Origin: Acheta domesticus
Lineage: Eukaryota; Arthropoda; Insecta; Orthoptera; Gryllidae
Length of the DNA stretch: 64,000 nt
Direction: 5' to 3'
Assembly (NCBI GenBank): GCA_031308135.1
Contig: JAHLJT010003656.1
Span: 53,996,827 to 54,060,826 of the forward strand
Below the pieces are notes generated by a model. The model was not told where the DNA came from. It made no database searches and saw only the letters and a list, made by a program, of their open reading frames with translations. The position numbers were made by a program, and so were the translations under genes. Of the stretch, positions 14,701-27,465 are shown in pieces; the first letter of the stretch is position 1; each line of letters starts with the position of its first letter.

Positions 14701-16742
14701 GATAATACTCACTGTTATCAAAATCAGCCCAGGAGTCATGAGCTTTTATAATGAGATTTTCATAATCCAGCACTGCAAAACCATATATTATATGTGTACA
14801 TAAATCAGAGTTGATGTCTTCAGGAAGATATTTTCCTTGACCAGGCCTGTACCAAGCCCAATTAGTGAAATAACACACCACCTTGAAGTAACCTGAAATT
14901 AGTAAGTACTGATAAAATGAAGTATTTTGTACCAAATCTCTTCAGTGCAATGAGAAATGAGATGGTACCTGAAAGTTCAGGACCATCAGGAGGTGGTGCT
15001 GGAGTAGAAGTGCCTGGTGCAGTGGTGGTAGTTGGTCTAGTTGTAGGTCTCATTGTTGGCCTGGTGGTGGTGATACCTGGTGGCCTAGTTCCAGGACCTG
15101 GAGGTGAAGTACCTGATCCGCTGTCCTCACAGTGAGCATTGGCTGGCCAGTCACAAATCTTTCCTTCCTAAATATTTAACATTTTAGCAGTTTACTCACA
15201 ATATAAATGCTGTATAATCCAATTAAGTGGTTGAGACAACACACACATTACACATCTCAAATAAGTAATTTGAATTTTCCGAAAAAGAACATTGATTTTG
15301 ATCCAAAAGTACACATGTGGCCGTAGAACTAAAATACACAGAAAGAAATAGGAAGTGTGAACACAAACCTAGTAGGTAGGCTCAAATTTACACAAACTTT
15401 CAGGCTTCAAAAATTAAGGTTATCACCGTGTTCCTGTAACTCCTTCAAATCTTACAGTGTCTATGACAGTTAACATGCACTAAATTTGTACTTTTCTGTA
15501 TATATTTATTTGAAAATATCTCAGCTCACAATGAAAGGATAATTACATTCTGGAGTTTTCATCTACTTACACTATTCCAATTGAGTCCAGGTGCACAAGT
15601 ACCCTCTTGATACTGTCCCCATTGGCAATAAAGGTATTTAGTACAGTCTCCTGGATATGAAGCCAATGGACCATCAGTACAAGGTTCATTTACAGAGGCA
15701 TACTGAATTGCTGTAACAGTTAAAAATATTTTTAATACAAAAGGTTTCAAATATTTTGAATAAAATAATATATTTTACATACTTACAAGACAGGCAAACA
15801 AACCTGCATGAGTTCGATCTTGACAAGGAACATTGAATTCCCAGTCACACATTGATTTTTCCTGATTCCAAACAAGTCCTGGAGCACACCCTTGTCGAAC
15901 CATCATACCATTTACGCACACAAAGAAGTTATGACAATTTCCATGGTCAGGGTAATACTGGCCTGAGACACACTGATTCATAGGAGGATTTTCAGGTCCT
16001 TCACTTTCCTGAAAGATAATAAATAACACTAGCTTATTTTTAGTTTCCACTTGCAAATCATTGTGCAGGAGATCATTATCCTGGTTCTCCAAAGCCACAA
16101 TTATATGTATTTGCTCTAAATATGTTGATGAATTAACTACAAAAGTAATTAGATTAATATTAAATCAGCAATTATCCATTTGTGGGATGTATTTGATTTG
16201 TTGTAAAAATTATGATTAACAATAAAATTAATAATAGGAGAAAAATACACATATTAATAAGAAAATATTACAAAATTTCATTTTTTTTTGTTTATCCTAG
16301 TAATTTGTATTCTTTATTGTTGATGAATAAACAAATAGGTATATTCATTTTACTAGCTTTATTACAGATTGCTTCTCAGTCATTCTATAATTCTAATTTA
16401 ATGATATGGATGATATATTTAGAATAAAGCAATTACAACAAATTACATTAATTTTCCTTATTCTATGAATTTCAAGTAATGAATTGCAAATTGACTTGCT
16501 TATTAAAAATTTGGTAATCATTATATCAGATGAAAAAGTCTGAAAATAAATTTGATCTAAACAGATTAAAATGAAAGTGGAGCCTTCCAACATCTTGAAC
16601 AGAGAGGCTAAGGTAATGGGCATAAATGTATATAATCTCTTTTAAAAAATCACATATGTATATCATAAACATCAACAAACAAATAATGAACATGAATCAT
16701 GGTCATTGCGGCATAGTCTATGGGCCATTGGGCCATTTACAT

Positions 16743-16789
<47 letters not shown>

Positions 16790-16842
16790 CGCGCGCGCGT
16801 GCGTGCGTGCGTGCGTGCGCGCGTGCGCGCGTGCGCGCGCGC

Positions 16843-16889
<47 letters not shown>

Positions 16890-19800
16890 CCTTATATTGC
16901 CCGAAAACATTTTTTTGCAATTTTTTTTTGGTATCACCCCAAAAATATTTTCCATTTGGTCAAATTAACTCGGAAATAAAATTTCATCACAATATGTCGA
17001 TATTAACCCGTGCCGACTTGAGCGCGAAATTTGAATGTTAGGAATCATTGGTTTTGTTGGGTTAAGTCAGTGGAAAACTGCTGATACATTTTTAATATAT
17101 AATTTTATATTACAATGCAATTCATTTACAATCTTTAGACTGTGTTATAGTTTTGACTTTTCTTGTGGTTACTTTTTTTCAGTGTTTCATTCTTGCATTA
17201 TGCGTACAGTGAACGATGTTCTTGAACAACACAAAAAATTGCTTTCGCTCCTCATGAAAGTCGTCCAGTAGTCCACGAAAACCTTACATTAATTCAATAG
17301 GCCTTTCAGTGTAGACATTCACAGCTTTCAACTTTATAAATAACCTTTTAGCTTCTAAATATGATGAGTTGCATTACCAGGTCAAAGGACAGTTTTGAAT
17401 AAAACTAGTATCCATCTTCAAGCAAGAGAACATATTTGATTTTGGTTGACACAAATTCAGCTATTGTTTTTATTGAAATTAAGATTAACGTGAATTAGGA
17501 GAAATATTGTATATTAACGAATTAATAATTAAAGAACTGGCCGGCCCCGTGGTCGAAATCGCTAAAGCAGTAGTATCGTGGCGATCTTGCACCACAGGGT
17601 CGTGGGTTCGAGTCCCGCCTCGGGTATGGGTGTACTTATGTATGTCATATGTGTGTCCTTTCACCCCTCACTATCATCATCATTCATTTTCCATACCTAG
17701 AGCTAACAATCCTGGGAAGTAACAATCGGATCCAGGGTAATGCTGATCCTCCCCTAATGAATTGTATTCTCAGCATCCCTGCGTGGTCCGAAGTGGCCTG
17801 CTCGAAATAAAAATTAAAGAACGATCATCGGGATACAATTGATCCTACCATATTGTTCTCCAATTTTTCACAAAAAGGAATACAGCACTCTTCCATGTGT
17901 AGATTTACTCAGTCTAAATTCACTACCATTTTGATTTTGATTCTTAATGTCTACTTCATCATCAGAAAGCGGTACGACAGACGATTCTTCTAAGAAATTC
18001 TACATACGGTGTGTACATTTTTTAAATGCTTTTGAAATTATGTAATTTATCTTTTCAAGCTAGTTTAGAAATTTTATAAAGCATCTCGACGAGGAGTTTT
18101 TACAGCTGCACTGTCCTAAAGCCACGGTTTTACATAAACAGTTACAATCAAAAGAAAGAAATTATTTAAGGAATTTTTAATTACACAAGATAGTTTAGAT
18201 TCTGATCTTAGCAGAAAAGTTTCAAATATTAAATATCTCTTGCCATCTATCGAGATAGATGCATTACCCCGGGAAAATGTATCTTTAGTTTGTTCCTTTC
18301 AAAGTAAAAACGATAAAAGTCCAACATTTCTTTAATTTCGGACTCATTAGAGAACATTCCCATATTCTCTTTGCCACTTTTAAAATTAATGGCATTAAAT
18401 CTTTTCTAGATTTCCTTAAAATGCTGAAAAAATGGTGTCAGGATTGCTTGCTACATTACGTATTTTACATTCACACACATTGTAAAATAAGTTTGAATAC
18501 GTGATGACGACACGGAAAGAACGATGCCCTGTCCAAATTTTCTTCAAGAAAGACGTATACTCCTTCAAAATGTCAAGTGTTTGTTGCAGTTTTATCACTG
18601 CAAAGAATTTGTAATCTTTTTTCTTATCGTATTGATCTTTGTTACACCTTTTCTTCTCTATCCGCGAGATGTTCGTCTAGTCCTGCAAGATAGCTTTTAC
18701 ATCCTGACTCTCTCTGCCGAAATAAAAACACTCTTTCTGCCAACATAAAAACACAACTTCTTCCAACGTAATCATTTGTAAAGCATTCGGATGTGCAATA
18801 TCAAATAGATTGTAAAAATTATTTCTAAACTTTCCACGGTGCTTCAAAATTTTTCACATTTGCTTACGTTTTTTGTAATTTTCTTCTCTCCGAATAGTAC
18901 AAGTTAAGTTTTTGCGAACAATACTGATTAGCTCTTGTCGGAATTCTTCGCAAAATATCATGCACTCACGAACCACAAGTTTACCGCTTGCACTAACTGT
19001 TCCTTTTTACTTCCTATATGTTATAAAATAAAACTTCAAGCACTTGTTTATTTCATGGTAAATTGTGTCCAGTTATTTGGAGTTTTATATAAATAATTAA
19101 TACTATGTCCTATTAAAAACACACGTTCTTCGACACTGCATATGACACTTACATATGACATTATGTTAGATTAGCAACCTTTAAACACGAGTGACACGAT
19201 CGATTAAAATTCATGTATTGTTGTACTCGGGCCTGACTCAGCGTTTGGTGATAGCTCTGGACATGTCCGTCACGCGAATTCGCGCTCGGCACGGGTTAGA
19301 ATGCTCCGATCTCAACAAAATTTTGTATAGGCATGCTTTAAGGTCATTCGAACAAGATTGGAGGGTGAGCGATCAAAAATTTGAAAGTCGGAAAATAAGG
19401 TACACCCTAATATATATATTCATGTCACAGAAACAATTGTGCATTTTTGAATACCCTCGTTTTCGTTCCCCGATCTCGCGACGGGCACGATAAGGAAAAA
19501 ATCTAAAACGAGTATTTTTATTGCGAATGTGATGGGATATATAGAGGTACACGGAGGTCATGCTTCCCCCATGGTCTACCAATGAGACGGAGTGTATAAA
19601 ATGGTATTGGAATGATTTTTGTTTTGTTTTGTTTTGCTTTGCGTCGCCCCAGTCCCAAAGAACTTACGGAGGTGGAAGCAGCGGTCGTGGGCTGCCACCA
19701 ATCGGTGGTGGAGACCGTGGTGGTGCTGGGCTGCCACCAGTCCGCAGCGGTGGTTTTGGTGGTGGACCACCACCAGGGCGGACGCGAGCTGGACTCCGTG

Positions 19801-22800
19801 GTGGGCGGGCGCGGGCGCGGCGTGGTGGGGGGCTCTGCAGCCTGCGTCGATTGCTCTGAAACCACGGTTGAAATTCTTTGTAAAAACCTGGAAAAAACGA
19901 TTTCGAGCCTCAAAAATTTACAATTAGGTAGACATATTTCAGCAATGTCGCAGAGTTCTGCAGCGAATTCCAGGATTAGTATTCAATTTGGTGTGAATTT
20001 ATTGGGATTAAGTAATTCAATAAACTAAATAACGTAGGTCTACATTTTGAATTAAAATACAGGTGAGTCATTTCTGGTGGGGAAGAAAACCTCCTCTTGC
20101 CTCTTCTTAGTTAGATGAACATAGGTTTCTAAAGTCATTTCTCTGAGAAACGCTTCGTTTCTGCTCACCAGTTTCGCGACGATTTATCGACTTCTTTAGC
20201 GTCCAGAAGGATGGGCTTATAGTGAATAGAAGCTTCGGTTTGAGGCGTTCTGTATCCAGAGATTCTAGTTTCCGTTAAATGGTACAGTTGCCATGAAGGG
20301 TGAAGATGAACGAAACTGAATGGCACATTGTAGGGTGTGTTAACAATATGATTAGACGGGGTTTTTCTTTAGAAGAACAATTGTTACCAAGATGAGGAAA
20401 CTGTGTATGACCCACGTATTTTTACTGAAAATGGATTATCGCGAAGTGCAAATCTCACTGGGATCCGAGACCGGAATCTTCTGTTATCGTCTCCTGTATT
20501 ATTTCAGTAGTATACCTTTGGGTTCCGGCTCTCACACGCAACCAATCTTTATAAATGAGGGCTCTAAAGAAAGGTAATTTAACGGAGACTTGACGAATTC
20601 TACTTTGACTTTAAAAATATGGATGATTTCTTTAAAAAAACGCATAGAAATATTCATGTAAAATGCAACCCGCATCGCATGTCAACCTATATCGGCAAAT
20701 AACTCATAAACAAAGCGTTTTAGAGCCTTAAAAAGTAAAATTTTGAGGCCAATGGCCTCAAAGAAACGTTTTTCACACCACAACCTACAAGATGAGACAT
20801 TCTCCAATCCATTCAATTAACTTTTCGGTTCCACGCTTCAAGACTATCAAGGCCACCTCAATATTTGAGCCCTTCCTGTTGGTACCATTTTTTGGGTTGA
20901 CACGCTTAGAAGGCTTAGATTCGACAATCTTTATTTACGCTTTCTGTTAACAACGTAGTTTGTGCAGTTTGGCGAGGTTTATTTGCATAATCATTAATTC
21001 AAAATTTGCTCTCCAGCAACAACTAGAAGTACTATTATAGTTGCTTGATACATATACCTATGAAGATTATTTCTTATGCGTGTAGTGAAACTATTCAATT
21101 AACGTTTTTCATGGTCTGTAAGTGCTGTGTACTTAATTGTGGAGGGATGTGGGTGTTCAGTGAAGAGTGAAGAGTGTGTTTGTGTTTTACCTGTACCAAT
21201 ATTTTCGTTATCATTCGATGAAATTTTCAAGTCAACAGGTTCAGACACGTAGCTTTCTCAACAGTAAAAAGCTAATATTTTTGTGACTGTCACGAAAAAC
21301 TAAAACCTAACTGACAAATAATATTGAATAATTACTTCAAATGTCTTTAAGTAAGTTTTGGGAATTGTTCCAAGCAAATTCTCCATGATTTTGAATAAAT
21401 ATTTCTTGAAAATTTCTTTTACACATTAATTGCATTGCTTTTTTATTTTTATTTGTAATTGTGTTAGTACATTGCAAGTTACCTTTATAGATTTTAAACA
21501 AATAAACACGTTTCGTTAACTACTTTCCCTCTTAGAATGAAAATAGTAGGATAGGGATGAGTGTGGTGTCTAACATGCGAGAGTTCTCGCACGTGTACGC
21601 AGAGGTAGTGGGGGAAAACTTGTGCTATTGCACAACACAAAGAACAAACTTTTTAAAGTAGCTAAAGTAAAATAGCTTGAAATAAATGGAAAACAAAAAT
21701 CAAAACGTGCTAGCCTTCAATACTACGTGAATCAATTAAAAAACAACTAAATTTAAAATTATAAAAAGTATAGTGCAAGTCACCCGACAACTGCCAATGA
21801 TCGCAGTCCAAACGCACGATTTAAATGTTGGTGGTATCTGGAAGTATGTACACCAACGCCCAGCTGCAAACTCGGGTGTCGGTTCGTTAAGATATTAAAA
21901 ATGCATACATCGTTTGAGAAACATTCCCATGTACCGAAGTGGGCTTACTAATGCCTACTAAATTGTTTCTAATGCTAACAAATGGTATTTAGTACTCAAA
22001 GGTGAAAACTTTAGTTTGATTTTTTTTTTGGCTCGGAATTGCTTTTCTTGAGGTAGGTAAGAACGCAGAAAATAATTCAATACTTTTTAGTATACAAATA
22101 ATTTTTCAATTTTCTCACCCCAGCAAGCTGGCATCCTGACTCTCCAAAACCTACTCGGTTCTTCACAACAAATCAAGGAAAGTTAAATAGTATTGCAATG
22201 AGTAGGTCTATACTTGCCCGTTCCGGTATTTTCGCACTACTTTACTTGGCTTTCTCAAGAGTAAAAACCTTTTCTATTATTTGACTATCAAGGAAAGTAA
22301 AAAGCTAACTCTCAAGAAAGATTGAAACATTTCTTTAAATGTTGTTTTTAAAGACGTATGAATTGTTCCAAGAACATCTCTCTATAATGTTGAATCAACT
22401 TTAATTGAAAATTTGTTTCAAACATCAATTGCATTGTTATTTTGTTTGATATTCTGTAAGTACATTAGTAGTTCCTCTCCTTTATGGAAAGGATAGACAA
22501 ATGGATAGGGAAAGGGTGAGATTTAACATGCGAGAGTTCTCGCACGGGTACGCTAGTCTGATTTATTTTTCTTAAGTTTTTTATTTATTGCTACTTGCTC
22601 ATCATTGCAGCCCCTCAAGGTTGTTAATACATGATTACTTCACTTTGGGGCAAATCATTCTCAAGATTAAACCAATCTATTTTCATTTGGCGATGTTCAA
22701 TTCTGGAGAAACGTGAATTAAAATGTGATTCAAGGTGTTGTATGGTTGTAATCCCAATATAGTATTTGAGTAAACTTATGTGCGTGCGTGCGGATTTGCG

Positions 22801-25800
22801 GTTCCGTCTCCCACGGTTAGACTACTTTCCGTGCACCAATCGAGACATACGAGGTGTCATTCGACGTGTCTCTGTCTCCTGATGGGGAATTGATAATTTG
22901 TTTTCAGACTTGGCCATACGATTCGAAGAAATTTCCAAAAACGTGTTTTTTCATGTTTTGGCGCTGCAATCTTGGTGAGTATGTCGGAAACTAAATCAAC
23001 GCTACCTAATTAGACGTAGGTGGTGTTGATTAAACTCCTGTACCAATACCGACGAAGAGCAAGAGAGAGTAAGGGTGGTATTAATAAAAACGAGCAATTA
23101 CTCTAAGTAAATACTCGTGAATAAACTTACGATATTTTGCTCAGGTGAGTAATTACTCAGTTTCTTATGAATAAAGTGTTATCCTCTCGTCAGAGTAATT
23201 GCTCTCGACAGATGAGCAGAATTGAGCAAATATTTCCTTCATAGAGATTTTATATACGAATTGTTGATTGTTCTTTGAACATATTGAAATTCCGAGACTT
23301 TCCGCCGCAGGTGTATTCTTTCAGCGCGGTAGTTAACAGGATGCCGTGGAGAGGTACAGTTGGTGTTCGTTTGAATTTTAGTGTCGAGTAAAATATACTC
23401 GACATATTATGAAAGTATATACATTTCATATTACGAAAGTAGAAACGGAATCACAGACCGAAGTAGAATTTGTGGATTTGTTAAAAGAAAACCTGCGGCA
23501 TTATCGAAAAGCCAGCTTCCGGAGTGCAGACGCCGCAAGGCGGGAGAAATCCGCAGTATACCTACAAGCATCCTCTTACTATAAAAAAGAAATTGTTTGG
23601 AATTTAGTAGATAGAGGTATTAAATTATCTTCGGTAGAATTCCATAGTCAAAATCTTAAAGAAAGTTTGACAAATTAATATTAATAATTATTCTGAGAAC
23701 TTCATCAAAAAATGATTAAGATTAGACTAAATAAAATAAACAATGCAGCATATGACAAAAATAATTCAATGAAATTTATTTATATCTTGACAGAAAAAAA
23801 TCAATGAAATTTATTTGTATCTTGACAAATTTAATAAAAATTGACATTTAATAACTTCAAAACATTTTTTGAAATTTACCACAGGTTAACTCGTAAGGTT
23901 TATAATGTGTACGAATTTATTTAGAATTTTTAACGTAAAGTTTTGAAGTAGTTTAAATTGGTTTTAATTTTTGTTAGAATATAGAACTTGAAGATCGTTT
24001 CGTATCGTTTCTTGGATAGAATTTGCATGAATCCCGCCATTTTGTCTTAGTTATAAAAATCTTTATCTAAATACCAATTTTCACATGCCATTGATCCCTA
24101 CGAACTTCGGTGACGAATTAATCTAACCTCTCTTTGGTATCCTAAGCAAGCTACAGAGGTAACTAAAGAAATCTTAAGTAATTGCTTCGACGTTTGAGCA
24201 TTTGCTCTCAATTATTCATAAGAAACCCGGAGTAATTGCTCTCGTCAGAATAAATGCTCGACACTGGGGTAAACCCTCAGGAGTGAGTAAAGTAAATCGA
24301 ATGTTATTCATATTAAAACGAGTAATTACTTGAGTAATGAGCAATTGCTCCTATTTACTTTCCCATATACGTACGTATACACGGACTGATATACGTAGTA
24401 TAGAGAAAGTTACGTAATGCTGCGCGGAAAAATGTCGAATTTTCGGCGGAAAAAAATTCATTGCCGGGCCGTGATAACGAAAAAGTGGATAAAACCAGTT
24501 ACTAAATTATAAGAAAAAATCCCCTAACACGTGGTGTAGCCAGAAACCCTATTTTGTGGGTCCTTGATATCGAAAAACCAATTGAAAGGAAAACGTTCGT
24601 CCGTCCGTCCATCCGTCCGTCCGTCCGTCCGTCTGTCCGTGAACACTGCTAGCGCATAAACCATATGCACGATTTCTTCCAAAATGGATATTCCCCGGTC
24701 GATCTGATTCTTGTCGAAGCTTTGAGATTTTGAAAAAGATTCTTCAAAATTTGGGGGTACTTTACATGAAGCCCCCCCGGACATTTTAAAAATTTTCTCA
24801 AAAACGGCTCCGAGTTTTTTCTTTAAACTTTTTGTATGAATAAAGTAAAATACACTTATTAACATGGCATAGGTCCGATTTTCACGAATAACTCTGAATT
24901 TTCGAAAATTGTGAAAGTTCGAATTTTTTCGGTGTCTTTCTCCAACTACAAAATTGAAGATAGAGATTTTCCCTTCAAATAAAATGTGTTCTCCAAAGTG
25001 ACTTCTTTGTGGAAGGTCATGTACATTCTTTTGAAAATTTTAGTAGTTTCCGCGCAAGATTGCGTGAAATATGTGCAATTTTAAAAAATTACAAAAATTA
25101 GATTTTCTCAAAAATAGCTCCAAATTTTTTCTTTGAATTTTTGGTAGGTATAGTGCTAAATGTACCCTATGAGATGACATAAACGCCATATTGCTGTATT
25201 CTTTTGGTTTTTCAAAAATTGCAAAAATGTAATTTTATTGACTTGTCTCTCACGTCGTTAATATTTACACCAGCGGCGAATTGTTCACGTTATTATATTT
25301 ATGAGTACATGTGCTTTAAATAAGCTCAAGTAAAGTTTATCGAAAACACAACCATTTTCTGTGAAAACTAGCTCAAATTTCCGCATTTTCAGAAACGCTC
25401 AAACGCCATTTTCTCATAAACGGCTAAAAAAAATTCTTCAAACTTTTCGATTGGATAGTGCTAATGGCACTCTTTAATATGACGTAAAGTTTATTTTGAG
25501 TTATTTTTTTGTTTTTTCAAAAATTACACATATGTAATTTTTTTGAAGGCTCTTTCACATCTTTAATATTCACATTACCAGCAATTTGTAAACATTATTA
25601 TATTTGTGAGTGTAAGTACTTCAAATAACTTCAAATAAAGTATTTTGAAAACTGAAAAATTTTCTGTGAAAATGAGCTTCAAATTTCGCATTTTTAGTAG
25701 CGCTAAAACGCAATTTTTTTAAAACTACGAATAATTTGTAAAAGAAAATTGCCATTTAGGACTAGGTTTTTGTGTTCTTTAATATTCTAAAATTAAGATT

Positions 25801-26000
25801 TCCGTTCTACCAATAGGAAACAGAAAAATTAAGAAAATGACCAAAAAAAAGTACTTTCGGCGGTGATAGATGGTAGAAAGAGTTTGTGGCAATTTCGAAT
25901 AGCTAGCGAGGACCCAAGGAAATAGAAAACTAATACGGGAAAGTCTGCGCCATTCTGTAGCACCACTAGTTTATTAATACCACCCAAAGATAGAGATAAA

Positions 26001-26037
<37 letters not shown>

Positions 26038-27406
26038 GACGACGAAGAACAAGAAGACGACGAAGATGACAAAGATGACGACGAAGAAGACAACGAAGAA
26101 GACGAAAACGAAGAAGAAAACTAAGAAAGAAAAAAAGAAGTCAAACAACCGAAGATAGTTTAAAGCATCGGCGAGGTCACATTCAGCTAGTAGTTGTAGT
26201 ATTTGACTATTTGGGTTTTAGGGAGGTTTGAAAATATCTTTCTGGTATCGTGAAATTATTTTGCAAGGGTGTTTGAATGTTTGATCTAGTTGGCATGTTT
26301 TGGTGGCAGGTGCGTCTGTTAGAGTTTTGTAGACGTTTTTGGATGCTACAGTACGGTATATAGCCGAGGAGGATTTTTAGGTCTCTGCCGAATTGTCGGT
26401 TACTAACGAACCACGGTGCTTTGGTAAATTTTATTAGACATTTATTTTGGATAATTTGTAATTTGTTAATGTGGCGGTGTGCTGCTTTTGCCCATAAGAG
26501 GCATGCATAAGTTAGCGATGGTCTTACTATTGTTTTCTCATGTTCTATGCTTAGAGATGATTTGTGATTTAGTATGGCATAAAGCTTAAAGATTTTTCGC
26601 CGGATTTGTGAATAGCGTCGGTGGTGTTTCCTTTGCATGTTAATTTCGTATCAAATGTGAGTCCTAGATATTTGATTGGTGTTTAGTTTTGAAGTCACTG
26701 AATGAGTGTATTTTGGATGAGTAGTTAAGGGAGGGTATTTTGGCTTGTGATTTTGCAGCGTTAATCTTTATTCTTCTGTCCATTGAGTAAAAGTTGTTAG
26801 ATCGTTTTGTAGGTTGACGTGGGCGCAGAGTATATCGTATGAAGTGATCCAGTTTCCTAGTAGGCTAGAAAAACCAAATTATTTAAGTCGATCAGATCAC
26901 AAATATAAAATTAGAACAAGAGTTCAAAGAACAGACATGGGCAAATTCTCCTTAGTAAACCGAACAACAATGACTGGAATTATTTGCCTGTAGCAGTTTT
27001 TGAGTCCTTTTCTTGCTCAGACAGGAATTTTAAGAAAAATACAATAAATCAGTAAATCAGGGTGAAAAAGTGAAGTAAAAAGTGCGATAATTGGATAGTT
27101 TACAGTTAAAAAGAATTGAACAGTAAATTTTTAGATGAAATGAGATGCAGTGAAGTGAAGTGTTTTCTTTACTTGTTATTGCTATTCTAATACGTCTTTT
27201 TTCAGGCTATTTTGACACGTAGGTATTTATTGACTTATGTTAACACGGGTTTGAAATGTTATAGGTACGTGTATTATATATTATTATGTTGTGGAGTTAG
27301 ATAAATGTGTTTATCTCTATTTGTTTCAATATGATTGTGAGTGAATAGGTGCAGGCTTGTATGTACGCGCGGGTTCAGAGGCCTATGTATGTATGCATGT
27401 TTGCAG

Positions 27407-27465
<59 letters not shown>

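Noticed and set aside
15781..15786. GTAAGT donor for the CBM14-4 exon
   Set aside because: It looks stronger than GTTTGT at 15798-15803, but it leaves phase 0 while the next exon begins at codon position 2, so the frame would break.
16626..17041. Overlapping Cys/Val/Arg or Thr/His repeat frames
   Set aside because: Translations of the (GT)n/(GC)n microsatellite.
17538..17625. Possible tRNA gene
   Set aside because: It has a B-box, but the cloverleaf stems and anticodon arm are not convincing and it is the head of a SINE with target duplications.
19560..20028. Gly/Arg-rich plus-strand frames resembling an RGG protein
   Set aside because: Antisense of the Thr/Pro/Trp linker exon, whose minus-strand borders and phases match both neighbouring exons.
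24524..24865. 113-codon minus-strand frame with [10 protein letters not shown]
   Set aside because: Crosses a (CCGT)n microsatellite and lies in a repeat also found near 6.3 kb. No protein family recognised.
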